From assembly GCA_905397405.1 (NCBI GenBank), contig CAJPVJ010000553.1, positions 1-23,205 of the forward strand: DNA of 23,205 bases. Reading direction: 5' to 3'. Each line of letters starts with the position of its first letter. The first letter of the stretch is position 1. The translations under genes and the position numbers were made by a program. A model generated the notes under the pieces. The model was not told the DNA's origin. It saw only the letters and a list, made by a program, of their open reading frames with translations, and ran no database searches. Source of the DNA: Oppiella nova. Its lineage: Eukaryota > Arthropoda > Arachnida > Sarcoptiformes > Oppiidae. Shown here one piece after another: positions 1 through 11,718 of this stretch.

Positions 1-1460
1 TAATAATAACGTATATAAATTATGCATAGATTAGAGCTTTTTATATTTTGAACATTTGTGTAGATTAAAATTAAACATTAAATTTATTTATTTAGTTTAA
101 GGCTAGATTAAAATTTATTATTAATGCACATTGATTAAATACGAGAATAGTGTTAAATATTTAATGAAAATTATAAATTTGCGATACAATAACAGTTAAT
201 TTTATTAGCACATTGATATTTATTGCTAGCTATTTATTCAAGTGAATAGATTGCATAAAATTTATCTAGTTAATATAATATACTAGATATTATTAAAACA
301 TACTGATTAACTGTAAATAATGTATTATTTTAAATAACCCCTTAAAAGGCACTTTCCTACAAAACGCACTAAAATATTGATTTTTAAATTATCAATAAGT
401 ATCATGAAAATATCAATGTTATTTAAAATAATCATACAGGTCAAAATTCAGTTGTTACAAATTATACTTCAATGCAATCCTTATTAATATTAATTTTTTG
501 ATATAAAAATCCGTTATAATAGCGACGGAAAATGGCTGTGAATTATAGTATAATAAAAATGTGTCAATCATTTTAGATATTTTTGAGAAAATGATTTTTA
601 TCGTTGAATCTCTGGGATAAGCCTTATATATATAACCGCACTTTACCACTGAATATATTGATATCAAATGCTTATCGTATGATATAATAAGATAAAAAGC
701 GCTTTTGAAACATAAAACTATATTTTTTTCTAATACTATAGCCATAAGTGATGGATATCTGAACTGTATTTTGTAATAAAAGTCAATTTTGAGATACTTT
801 GGTGCTAAAATATATATTACAAATAAAATATAAAAATAGTTATTACTGTTAGTATAGTAATAAACTAAAATATTTGCGCATTTTATGTTATTGTTTGTAT
901 AATTGGTAATTAAATTATAATTTAATTAGATTACATAAAGAATTGGAAAATAAATATTTAATTAAGTAAAATACTATTGGGAGTATTGACTGATAGAATA
1001 TTCTGTGCGTGTGTTTCGATGGGTTTTAATATAAGTGTTTACTTATGAATTCTGGTCACAAACAATGGGTAAAATGTTTTTTTTGTTTTGACATTTGGAT
1101 TACCAGTAGACTATCGTATCGATTATATAGATTGTGCCTTGATATTTACTATTTACCAAGATAAGATTCCACAGTATATTGCATTAAATAAGTTATTGTA
1201 TCTCATATTAATTTTAATTAGTGTTAATTTAATTTAATATATATTTTTGCTGCCTAGGGTTGTAATTATTATGATATAAATATATCGGAATTATTTGTAA
1301 TAATAACTCATATATCCAATCAAATTAATGAGTCTTTTTATGTCCCTGGTATACACTTATGTGATATTAGTTTTGGTTCAAATGTGACACAAAAATAGTT
1401 ATTGTTATCAATATTTTCATCTCAAACACACTTATGTCTATGAAATACATACAGTACTTA

Positions 1461-1462
<2 letters not shown>
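1..1462. other. AT-rich non-coding stretch
   Basis: I see no coding sequence, RNA gene or clear transposon here. The open frames are short, AT-driven and have no recognisable domain. The only structured item is one AGAATATTCTGTGC word (core at 996), the first of the dispersed palindrome family. This could be intergenic DNA or the far 5' part of a long first intron of the Side-like gene; the sequence does not decide. Confidence 0.6.
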
Positions 1463-1502
<40 letters not shown>

Positions 1503-1524
1503 ACTCACTCACTCACTCACTCTC
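1463..1524. repeat. Compound (TC)n-(ACTC)n microsatellite
   Basis: A TC dinucleotide tract of about 36 bases runs straight into an ACTC tetranucleotide tract of about 24 bases. Confidence 0.95.
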
Positions 1525-1875
1525 ATGTGATCGCAAGAATCGGTGTTTTATTCATGTTTTATATTTAATAAAAATGATGGTCAGCGAGATGTATACCCCA
1601 TAATAAAAAACACAATACAAGCAAAAAATATAACTTTAAAAACTTAGACATCATTAGCCGATCAGAGCACGCAATGTGTGCCGTAAAACACTAACCGTCC
1701 CATTGATTGGCGGTTGACTTGAATTCGCAATTTATTTTTTATACATGTCTTAAAACAAACCCCGGGTATTAAACGCGTAGAAATCTACACAATAAAATTG
1801 TGCCCAAAAAAATAAAACAACAAAGTTTACTTTTATGTGCCAAATGAGAGTTGAAAATACATTTCCCATTGCATT

Positions 1876-1889
1876 ACAGAATATTCTGT
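1876..1889 (+). repeat. Dispersed palindrome ACAGAATATTCTGT, exact copy
   Basis: Perfect 14-bp self-complementary word, followed by GCGCG, preceded by TT. It belongs to a family of 22 GAATATTC cores in the window. Function is unknown. It contains the AGAAnnTTCT pairing known for heat-shock factor sites, but only two pentamers rather than the usual three. Confidence 0.8.
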
Positions 1890-2174
1890 GCGCGACTCCG
1901 AAAGTCATGATTATTTAAATGCAATTTTATTGTAAATTTATGTCAGAATTTGTGTTGTTTTTGTTGTTGGCATTACCGGAATTGTTTTGATAGAAAAGAA
2001 TTTTATTTATGTATACAAACACAGAATATTCTTTAGTGAACCAAACTATTTGAATGAATTAAAAGTCAATTGTGTTGTCTGTGTACCAATAAGTAGTGAA
2101 AGTTGTGTTATGGGGCTATGAGGCACATGGAGTACCAAAAAGAATAAAAAATAAAATATTCGCTCTGAATACTT

Positions 2175-2188
2175 ACAGAATATTCTGT
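2175..2188 (+). repeat. Dispersed palindrome ACAGAATATTCTGT, exact copy
   Basis: Second exact copy, again TTACAG on the left and GC on the right, so the similarity to the copy at 1876 extends past the palindrome on both sides. Confidence 0.8.
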
Positions 2189-2271
2189 GCTTTTTTGTAT
2201 GCCTTTCCTATTGACTTCCACTTTCTATCTGCAACTCCTTTCCCACTCAACAATCAATTGGTTTTGTCGTC

Positions 2272-2302
2272 TGTTTTTTGGGCGAAAGAGAAACAAAAGT
2301 AT

Positions 2303-2350
<48 letters not shown>

Positions 2351-2514
2351 GAGAGAGAGAATTATCGGAAATTACTTTTTCTCCCTTTATTTTATTTTTT
2401 GATGACATCTATGTTTTTTAGGCGAAAGAGAAACAAAAGTATTGCAGAGAGAGAGAGAGAGAGAATTATCGGAAATTACTTTTTCTCCCTTTATTTTATT
2501 TTTTGATGACATCT
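2272..2514 (+). repeat. Local tandem duplication containing a GA microsatellite
   Basis: Two near-identical units sit side by side: 2281-2410 and 2421-2514. Both begin GGCGAAAGAGAAACAAAAGT, pass through a GA tract, and end ATTTTTTGATGACATCT. A TGTTTTTT lead-in precedes both. Nearly all the length difference (130 versus 94 bases) lies in the GA tract: about 55 bases (2306-2360) in the first unit and about 19 (2446-2464) in the second. This is a recent duplication followed, or accompanied, by repeat-number change. Confidence 0.9.
2306..2360. repeat. (GA)n microsatellite
   Basis: GA dinucleotide tract with a single GG interruption at about 2339-2341. The translated RERERE-like frame across it is an artefact of the repeat. 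Confidence 0.95.
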
Positions 2515-4899
2515 CACATATAAAGCGACACTAAAAAACACAACACAATAGTCTGTCTCCGAAAATCTTATAATAAAATTGAACTTTTGGTTTGGGTTTC
2601 ATTGTGCGAGTGTAGGACTGAGGGACGGGAGTGGGAACGGTAGTTGACTATCCAGGGAATTAGTAATCAAAAGTGAAGCTTCAAATTGAATGCTAAAGAA
2701 TTTGGTTTAGGCTTTTTTAATGTATATATCTATGGATGGTATGTCGGTTACTGTCTGTGCCATGAATTACAAGAATATTACGCTAAACAGTGTATACACT
2801 AACGGAATATTCTGTGCGACAAATAGTATACATACACACAGTGTGTGTGAGTAAGAGGGGGAATGGTAGTGAGGGAGTGGGAGACCCATTGATTATAAAC
2901 TGAATGATAAGAATAATGAGATTTAGATTTTTCACGTCAAATACACTTCAAATAAATGAATGCTAAGCACACCATACAGTCGACACAGTGAGCACAGGGA
3001 GCTAGTGGTGGTGGTGCTGGTAGGGTATGTGAGAGGGGACAGGGATGATAATTGCATCGCTAATGCATTGGCGGCAACGACAAAAAAGCTATTAAAAAGT
3101 TTTAATCTGAATAATATTATACAATACTAATGCATAAGTGCTTGCTAATTAATGAAATGTTAAAAAAACAAAAATTGCCATTAATAACCGTGATTAATAT
3201 CTCTAAAAAGAGTAATAAAATAAAATAAAAAATTTATATAAAGTCTTTGAGACCATATTTGATTTTTAACACAAATATAGGTCCCATATATCATTAGTAG
3301 ATTAAGCACCCGATAGGACTGGTAGTATTACAGTATATAGTGTGTGTACGGCCTATGCATCTCAAACTCAATTACAATAGTCTCCAGTATTTTCATTACT
3401 GTGAGAATCCGGTGGCGTAACCCTTACTATCGGTTTACTCTATATTACACTTAAGACTGTATTAATGTTAGATATGATATGCATTATAGTTATGGTTGGA
3501 GTTTATTAACGGCTTAATAGGCACTGTGTATGACATGTGAGACTGACTTTGATTGTGAAGTTAATTAAAAATAAGTGTATATTTTAATATGAAATATTAA
3601 TATTAAATTCCGGGCATCTCTAATAGATATTATGTGTGCGAATAGAGATTAAATAAAGTATATATTTTGCTTGTAATTATACGTAACGCCACTTGTTATA
3701 AGTGATGGTAATCTTGTTTTGTATAACATTTTGATTTTTTTGCAGTCTTTGTATTAGAAAATAATAAAGACTTTTTATTTTATTATACTGTTCACTTTTT
3801 GCGATATACATTATGATAGTAAGACTTTTTAAATTATAATTATATTACAAAAAGTTAATAGATATATAGTTATTGCATAAATTAGTAAAGTTATAAACTA
3901 TTATTTTTAAAAAGAGTTAAACATTTTATATTAATTTATAATGGTGATTTATGAATTTGTTTATTGAATATTAATAATTACATTTAATATATAATTTAAG
4001 ATATTTTTCATAAACTATTTAAATTAAATATTTATTATTTTATTTCTAGATAAACACCTGTTTGTGGTCCTTGGAAAACTATCTTATACTTTTAATGTTA
4101 AAAGAATTAACACTATATAAAAACAATATTGCCTTATGAGTATTGTTTACCTCAATAGCAGTTGAGTCCATACATAGGTTATTAATTAATATAATAAATA
4201 TTTAATTAGCATGCTGGTAATACATTAAATTATTTAAAACATTTTATAATAATTATAATCTATACGTAAAAAATACTTTTAGGATTCATTTCAGAGTTAA
4301 GAAAATAATAACTATTTATGGTATCCAATAACTATAAAATTAAAACTTTAAGGCACGGCTGTTTTAATTAAAAGTGTAATATTTATGTGAATTTACATTT
4401 GTATGCAATTATTTAGTCGAAAAATTTACATTCAAATTGAATTTTATTTTCAATTTAATTAAATTTTATTTTTAGGTTAGTTTTGGGAACAAACATAACA
4501 TAAACAAAAATACCTTTTTTTCAAGGATAGAATTTAGATTTATTAATAAATTTGGGTATTTTACTGTAAAAGACCGGTGGGGACGTCTTGTCTGTACAAA
4601 GCATATTACTCTCGTAAATAAGTGATCTAAAACATAAAAAACCTTTTATATAACAAAATGTTTTTCATTTTATTTATACTTTGCTTTTGGAAACTTAAAA
4701 CTCGCTTTTATTTGCGAGAAATATATTGTATTTTTAAATAAATGTTTTTTAGCAACGATTTACAAATGAATAGTCTTTTCAGTCATTCATTCGGCTCTTA
4801 AGCTCTGATTCCTATTCTCTCTCAGAATTTAGACTTAATTTAATTGAATGAATAAATTTTTATTTAAATTTTTACTCCCTTTCCCATTGTCTACCATTT
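2515..4899. other. Non-coding stretch with G-rich islands
   Basis: No coding sequence or RNA gene is recognised across about 2.4 kb. The left part (2600-3070) is less AT-rich and carries G-rich words: GGGGAATGGTA at 2857-2867 and GTGAGAGGGGACAGGGATGA at 3029-3048. It also holds a palindrome-family core at 2805. From about 3550 on it is almost pure A/T with no repeated structure that I can make out. Confidence 0.55.
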
Positions 4900-4900
4900 T

Positions 4901-4948
<48 letters not shown>
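4900..4948. repeat. (CT)n microsatellite
   Basis: CT tract of about 49 bases with one TTT interruption near 4912. Confidence 0.95.
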
Positions 4949-4950
<2 letters not shown>

Positions 4951-5837
4951 ATTCACATTTGTATATAAAATACTTTTGAATAACAAATGCTATCTTAGAG
5001 TAAAATTCTGTTATTTATTTTTTCGTCGACTTTTATATAAACCCCTATTATATCACAACTGATGACAAAAAAGGGATAAAATCTCTATATTATTGTTTCG
5101 GGAAATGGATATTCAGGAAAAAGTCTACGAGTTTGTCTGTAATCAGACCTTTATGATAAAAAATGTTGTTTAATTTATGAATTACAGTCAAAGCCTTATA
5201 AAATGTACATATGTATATTATTTTACAGTATAAGATAACTTATAATAAATTTAAAAATTAATTCTGATAATGGGTAAGCCGTTTTAACCAGATAATTTAT
5301 TTATATTTTCCAAATAATCTAAATAAATTATATAAAAAATAATTTACAGTCTGTTACATAAATAACATTCAGTATCTTTTCATTAGATATGAATTCATCA
5401 AAACTAAAACATTAAAATAAATTCAAAAATATTTTGATTGATTTCTCAGACTAATCGTGAGTGCAATCACGTAACCAATCCATCATTAATTCATTCATTC
5501 ATTAATCCATAAAACAGTCTCAAAGTCTAATCCATTATTGAATAACATTGACATACATGTAGTAAATATCGTACAGAATATTCTTGATTTCACTCTAACT
5601 ATACATACGTTCAGTACATAATCGCATGGAATATAATATACACTAAAACAGTAAAACTATTACAAGGATAGCACTAAAAGAGACATTTATTTTCATGCCG
5701 TATATAATAAAGTGTTGGTTCATGTGTTGATAAGCCATATGTTATGAGTGAGAGGGGACAGGGATGAAAGTTTATGGTGTATATTATGTATGTGCACTGG
5801 TATTATGCTATAAGCACCAGTGAATGCCAACTATACC
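4949..5837. other. Non-coding AT-rich stretch
   Basis: No gene is seen. It holds a truncated palindrome (ACAGAATATTCT at 5573-5584), the second exact copy of GTGAGAGGGGACAGGGATGA (5749-5768) and a GCACTGGTA word (5794-5802). Confidence 0.55.
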
Positions 5838-5861
5838 CTAATAATAATAATAATAATAATC
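5838..5861. repeat. (TAA)n microsatellite
   Basis: About seven to eight trinucleotide units. Confidence 0.85.
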
Positions 5862-5940
5862 TAATGTTTAATAGTTTACAAGATTGTTATCTTTGGTTTT
5901 AGTTTTATACACAATTTATTGTGTTATAATATATACAGTT

Positions 5941-5959
5941 CTCTCTCTCTCTCTCTCTC
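5941..5959. repeat. (CT)n microsatellite
   Basis: Short CT tract of 19 bases. Confidence 0.9.
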
Positions 5960-7170
5960 GTAAACAAAACTTTTTTGAGATACAAATCTCAGCGAAACAC
6001 AAAGTATTCATTCATTTTCCTCATTGTATTTATAGCCTCACATTTTGCGGTCATTTTACATAATATACTCCATTAATAAACACCGAAATGAATGTCTGTC
6101 TCAACACCAGAATTACTGCTCATTATTATTATATCTAAATTCATGAAACACTTTCGCATTCATCGCCGCATACATATACAGCTAAATAAACTCGTTTGAC
6201 ATTAAATATTTAGCACCAGAATCATAATAATAAAATTAACTCTTAGTTTAATGTTATTCACTCAACTGTACTGGTATACATTGAGTCGACTATTCGTATA
6301 GTGTATTAAATCTAATGATAAGCCATGCTAAATGATTGGATAAGATTTATGTATAGATATCCAATGTTAATTAATATAAACACAACATTAAGGTTATTCA
6401 AAATAATTTTGACCTAAAGAATTGTAGAATATTCTGTGCACAAATTTGGTATACATATAATATCGTGTGTATATAATAAGGTAAACAGAGATTATTTTAC
6501 TCAAGTAATCAATATTGAGTGTATGGGCTAATAAAAAAAACATAAAAGTGAATATATAATGTGTGTTAAGATAATTTTTAAAACCTATTGTGTGGACAAT
6601 ATTTGCGAAATTCTCGTAAAATTCTTTACATTCTTTATAAATAGTATACAATACTGTACATAGATATACACATACTATACGTATACTATGTATATAAGTT
6701 AGTAGTATCAAAAAATATCACTATTTAAAGTATACTATACTCTCTATTTTGCGATTAAATTTTTGCTTGTTTTGAAATAACTTTGTGTATGGAATGTCAT
6801 TTAGTTTTTGTTTGTAAACACAAAGAATATTCTGCAATATTTATAGCATTATATATGTATTATAATCCTTTCCCATATTATAGGGAAACATTATTACACA
6901 TTACTATACAATTGACATTACTATACTATCTAATATGTGGTGTGTTATAAATATTTGATACATACTCTCTCGTAGACTACCGGTACTGTCGAGTCAGCCT
7001 AATAAGACATTTATAAGACAACAGTTAGTATAATATTTACCAAACACTCGACAGCCGTAACACAAATTGTATATAATAATAAAATTTTGTTATAATAATA
7101 GTAATGTAATTGTCTTTATATTTATACGTGAATGCCGTGTGAAGTGTACTGAAATGTATGGATATATTTG

Positions 7171-7172
<2 letters not shown>
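5960..7172. other. Non-coding AT-rich stretch
   Basis: No convincing coding sequence. The open frame on the minus strand at 6394-6711 spans a palindrome copy and low-complexity AT sequence and has no domain, so I do not call it a gene. Palindrome-family cores lie at 6427 and 6825, and a CTACCGGTAC word lies near 6977. Confidence 0.55.

Positions 7173-7202
<30 letters not shown>
7173..7202. repeat. (AG)n microsatellite
   Basis: AG tract of about 30 bases. Confidence 0.95.
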
Positions 7203-7203
<1 letters not shown>

Positions 7204-7570
7204 ATAGACAATGTTATGTTCAAGTGATTACCACAATTGAAAACAAAAAATAGAAATTGTTATAAATATATTTAAATATAAATAAATACTATTTTGAAAT
7301 AATTAATATTAATGGTTAAAATAATATTTAGTTTATTATAAGTTACTAGTATATTTTTTTAATGTTTATTAGTTGAAAATTTTCTAAATAGGTCAAGAAT
7401 ATTCTATATAAATACATAATGGCCAACGGAGTTTTATTATAAATATGATATTTCTAGTTTTTTATTTTTATTGAATTCCTAATACCATTAATATACAGAA
7501 TATATTACAAAAATTCTTATGTTTCTCATGTGATTAATGACTGGACCTAATGTTCAAAATAGTGTTTCAA

Positions 7571-7572
<2 letters not shown>
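7203..7572. other. Non-coding AT-rich stretch
   Basis: Nothing recognisable except one palindrome-family core at 7397 (AAGAATATTCTA). Confidence 0.55.
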
Positions 7573-7623
<51 letters not shown>

Positions 7624-7636
7624 TCACTCACTCACA
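7573..7636. repeat. Compound (TC)n-(CA)n-(CTCA)n microsatellite
   Basis: Three tracts abut: TC to about 7600, CA to about 7622, then CTCA. This has the same architecture as the compound tract at 16249-16332. Confidence 0.95.
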
Positions 7637-8353
7637 CCCTCGCAATTGGCACTAAATTTATGACCACAAATCAATTCATCAATAAACATTAAACACGTTT
7701 TATCTCCCACACCAAATACACAACACTGTTATTACTTATATAAAGAATATTCTGTAAATTACTATGTATCGATTATAGTTTATTAGAATATATTATATAT
7801 ACAGTATAAATATACAGAATATACACTATAGTTAATAAAGTGTTTAAGCAATTTATATAATGAACACACTACCAACGATTTATTGACTAAATTATTATAA
7901 ATGAAATTTATTGCACTAATATTACTGAATATTCTGTTATATTTGACATAATTATTGAAGTTATGTAGGTTTTTGTAGATATAGTTATTTCCAGATAATA
8001 TTGAAAAAATCATTTTGTATTATTTAATTAATTTCTATTGGTTTATATGTTATATGGTTTAAACGCAATTTTGTCAATAATTTGTGATATTATTTGCTTT
8101 TTGTTTTTCTCATTTTAAAAGTTGTTTACTATATATAACAGGAAGTGAAGGCAGAAAATGTCAAAACATTTTATAAGTACTGTAGTATTTTTTGCTGTCT
8201 TTTTATTTCTCTTTTCTTAAATCAACAAAACCTCAGCTTTTACTTTAACTTTAGATTATATTTTTTAGATAGTTTTTTATCATAACTATTTACATAAATA
8301 TTATATATAAAAAGCTGTGTTTTAAAGATAGTTTATATAAAGAATTGCGAAAC
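7637..8353. other. Non-coding AT-rich stretch
   Basis: No gene is seen. Palindrome-family cores lie at 7745 and 7927. The short minus-strand open frame at 7783-8013 is AT-driven and includes one of them. Confidence 0.55.
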
Positions 8354-9505
8354 ACTATACGATAGGAATATATTTATTATATTACATATCAAATCGGAAA
8401 ATATATTTGGGAAATCAAAAATAAAATTATATATAAAATCTATTTAGTGAATAAAATCATAATTAATTATAAATTTAGATAAATACAAAATAAATGCATT
8501 ATTTATCAAAAAAATTAATCAATACTAAATGACTATAACGCAGAAGTGTTCAGGTGGGTAAGAGTGAGCATTATTACAGTACTCGTAATCATTTTATTAA
8601 AAACTAATCACAAATATCATAACACATGTATGGGTAGGGATTAATAATTACTTATAATGAAAGGGATTATAAAAATTGTCAAATAATATAACATTAATTA
8701 GGATTGACTCTAAAATGGTTTACCTGTAAAAAACATAAATAAATAATGTCTGGCCACGTCTGCTATAACGTATATTTAATAGACATCTAACAAAATATTA
8801 AATAATTTATGAATCATTGATAATAGTTTTTATTTTAAAAAATTATTTTATATACATTATATGTTTTTATCGAAAAATTGATTCTGATACTCTTACTGTA
8901 TTGTACACACAATTGAATGGTTGAGCGAGTAATTTATTGAGTAAATGATAGCGAGGGATAGGGAGGCCAGGGATGGCGACTGGAGTGAGAGTTTAACAAT
9001 TGGTTCGCCTATTTTTTTCAGACAAAATAAACTATTATATAAATTATGTTATTTTTGTCGAGAATTTTATTTTTTGATTTTCTACTCTCTATTATACTCT
9101 CCGTTACATAACATAAAGAATATTCTGTCGTAAAGAATACGCTGTATATATAACATAGTTAACCAAAAAAGAGGTCAAACCCTAAAAAAATGGTCTTTCC
9201 ATTTCACTACACTATATTCCCTATTCATACACTATTTATACGCTATAAACTAAATATCATTTTATAAAACTATCCTAGTTCAAATTAATATTTTAATTAC
9301 ATATTCGAATAATAATAAATTAATTTTAAATTATATATTATTAATCTAATGTAGGAATTGTGTACAAAATATGTAGTGTAGTGATAGGCCACTACTGTAT
9401 AAAAAATACTACCAGTGCTTCACATTTTTAGTGGAATGCCATTAATATCGTCGACCAGAATATTATTGTTAGCCAACCATTATTGACAGCAATAATATTC
9501 TTGTA
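8354..9505 (+). repeat. Large direct repeat, copy A (longer form)
   Basis: This is the left copy of a directly repeated unit that begins ACTATACGATAGGAATATAT and ends GCAATAATATTCTTGTA. It matches 9634-10561 almost base for base, apart from about 230 bases (8533-8762) present only here. That extra segment is bounded by the direct repeat CTATAACG (8533-8540 and 8763-8770). The unit includes a GC-richer block (8946-8990), a palindrome-family copy (core 9118), a CTACCAGTGC word (9409-9418) and a 12-bp stem hairpin at its right end (9457-9468 with 9490-9501). No transposase, terminal inverted repeat or target duplication was found, so its mobility is unproven. Confidence 0.9.
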
Positions 9506-9633
9506 GTTTTGGAGTCGAAAATGAAATTGAAATCTAATATAAAAAATCTATCAAAAAATAGTATTGATAAATGTATTTATAATATATATTTTTCGACACA
9601 AAATTTCTATCAAATATATTTCTTAACGCTTTT
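9506..9633. other. Spacer between the two large direct repeats
   Basis: These 128 AT-rich bases separate copy A from copy B and have no counterpart at either outer edge. A short open frame starts here and runs into copy B; I regard it as chance. Confidence 0.6.
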
Positions 9634-10561
9634 ACTATACGATAGGAATATATTTATTATATTACATATAAAATCGGAAAATATATTTGAGAAATCAAAA
9701 ATAAAATTATATATAAAATCTATTTATTGAATAAAATCATAATTAATTATAAATTTAGATAAATACAAAATAAATGCATTATTTATCCCAAAAAAATTAA
9801 TCAATACTAAATGACTATATAACGTATATTTAATAGACTTCTAACAGAATATTAAATAATTTATGAATCATTGATAATAGTTTTTATTTTAAAAAAATTT
9901 ATTTTATATACATTATATGTTTTTATCGAAAAATTGATTCTGATACTATTACTGAATTGTGCACACAATTGAATGGTTGAGTGAGTAATTTATTGAGTAA
10001 ATGATAGCGAGGGATAGGGAGGCCAGGGATGGCGACTGGAGTGAGAGTTTAACAATTGGTTCGCTATTTTTTCAGACAAAATAAACTATTATATAAATTA
10101 TGTTATTTTTGTTGAGAATTTTATTTTTTGATTTTCTACTCTCTATTATACTCTCCGTTACATAACATACAGAATATTCTGTCGTAAAGAATACGCTGTA
10201 TATATATAAGATAGTTAACCAAAAAAGAGGTCAAACCCTAAAAAATAGTCTTTCCATTCCACTACACTATACTCCCTATTCATACACTATTTATATGCTA
10301 TAAACTAAATATCATTTTATAAAACTATCCTAGCTTAAATTAATATTTTAATTACATATTCGAATGATAATAAATTAACTTTAAATTATATATTATTAAT
10401 CTAATGTAGAAATTGTGTACAAAATATGTAGGGGTAGTGATAGGCCACTACTGTATAAAAAATACTACCAGTGCTTCACATTTTTAGTGGAATGCCATTA
10501 ATATCGTCGACCAGAATATTATTGTTAGCCAACCATTATTGACAGCAATAATATTCTTGTA
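9634..10561 (+). repeat. Large direct repeat, copy B (shorter form)
   Basis: Right copy of the unit described at 8354-9505, lacking the segment between the CTATAACG repeats. The join reads ACTATATAACGTATATTT at about 9814-9831. The palindrome in this copy is the exact form ACAGAATATTCTGT (10169-10182), whereas copy A has AAAGAATATTCTGT. The terminal hairpin is conserved (10513-10524 with 10546-10557). The few differences suggest a fairly recent duplication. Confidence 0.9.
10169..10182 (+). repeat. Dispersed palindrome ACAGAATATTCTGT, exact copy
   Basis: Exact 14-mer within large direct repeat copy B, followed by CG rather than GC. Confidence 0.8.
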
Positions 10562-10588
10562 TCCAATACTTTGATGCAATCATTACTT

Positions 10589-10590
<2 letters not shown>

Positions 10591-10637
<47 letters not shown>
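10591..10637. repeat. (CT)n microsatellite
   Basis: CT tract of about 47 bases, just to the right of repeat copy B. Confidence 0.95.
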
Positions 10638-10640
<3 letters not shown>

Positions 10641-11071
10641 AGTCTGTTTGTGACATATTTTGTTTGAGTGAATGTGCGTTGAATTAAATATGTTTTTTAT
10701 GAATGCCTGCCATTCCTGATGTCAATGGCCGACCCACAGACCCCGTGTCCCCTTCTCGACCCCACCCCCGACTCCGCTCACAAATCAATTGGTTTTGGTT
10801 TTGATTGATTGACTCACTATTCCTACTGTCGAGTGATTTATTTGTCGTCCAATATATATATATATTTGGTGTTTGTATTGATTTTTTTGTCATGTGTTTT
10901 GTTGATAATTGAATTTCTCATACAATACACAGAATTTAATAATCCATGTCCTTATTGTATCGATTCATGGGAAGGGGATATTATTTTTTAAGTGAAATAG
11001 CCAGTTAGTTTGGTTTAAATGTAATTTTAAATTATTAGAAATTTTAAAATTTTCATTTATATTATATTTGT

Positions 11072-11085
11072 ACAGAATATTCTGT
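11072..11085 (+). repeat. Dispersed palindrome ACAGAATATTCTGT, exact copy
   Basis: Exact 14-mer preceded by TTTGT and followed by TAG. Confidence 0.8.
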
Positions 11086-11704
11086 TAGAGTATAATATTT
11101 ACGTGAATTACAATATTACTTTTAATGTGATAATCAATATTTTTATTTTTATTTATGTGTTTTTCATCATGCTCATGTTTTATCACCGTGTACAATTAAT
11201 CCATTATTAATATGAAACATGAATATAATAGTACTGGTATAATACAGTACTACATAATAGTACATAAATACAAATGTTATTATTTTGGTTTTTGTTTTCA
11301 CAAAACCATACGAAACACACATTGCATTCATTCACGAAAACAAAAGGCATTGAAAAATCGCGAAACGACTTATAATACAGCAGTGAATGTGTTTTCAGTA
11401 TTTATTTTTCGGTCAATAAATCCATTAAACGCTTGAATACAACGGAAAATAAAATCCAATTGTAATCACAGAATATATATATATATTAGAAAAAAAACTA
11501 AAATAATTTCTCGTCTTTTCAGTTCTCATTGAATTGTTTTTTATTTAAAAATATATTACTGAATAGGAATTGACATCAGACTGTATGAGAGCACTGGTAG
11601 CCTATTGTTATCCCAGAAGTCGAGACACCATTAATAAGCTTTCACTTTAAGTTTATTGTATTATATAAGGGAATAGGAGTTAAGAGTCGAGGTTTACGTT
11701 GAAT

Positions 11705-11718
11705 ACAGAATATTCTGT
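11705..11718 (+). repeat. Dispersed palindrome ACAGAATATTCTGT, exact copy
   Basis: Exact 14-mer preceded by GAAT and followed by GAG. Confidence 0.8.

Larger units (their letters stand above)
1525..2271. other. Non-coding stretch with three palindrome-family copies
   Basis: No gene is visible. The stretch holds two exact ACAGAATATTCTGT copies (1876-1889, 2175-2188) and one truncated copy (ACAGAATATTCT at 2021-2032), all within about 310 bases. The short open frame beginning near 2096 runs into the GA microsatellite and has no protein character. Confidence 0.6.

Noticed and set aside
6394-6711. 105-codon open frame on the minus strand
   Set aside because: It spans a palindrome-family copy and AT-rich filler; the hydrophobic, Tyr/Ile-rich translation is typical of non-coding AT-rich DNA.
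8945-9133. 62-codon open frame in repeat copy A, starting in a GC-richer block
   Set aside because: Only the first 20 or so codons are GC-rich, and copy B has indels in the same frame (for example near 10064-10073), so it is not maintained as coding.
8354-10561. Large direct repeat as a Helitron
   Set aside because: A terminal hairpin is present, but there is no CTRR end, the loop is long, and the 5' end does not begin with TC after an A.
10684-10893. Open frames on both strands across the C-rich block near 10703-10790
   Set aside because: No family likeness; the frame extends into AT repeats; composition alone explains the open frames.
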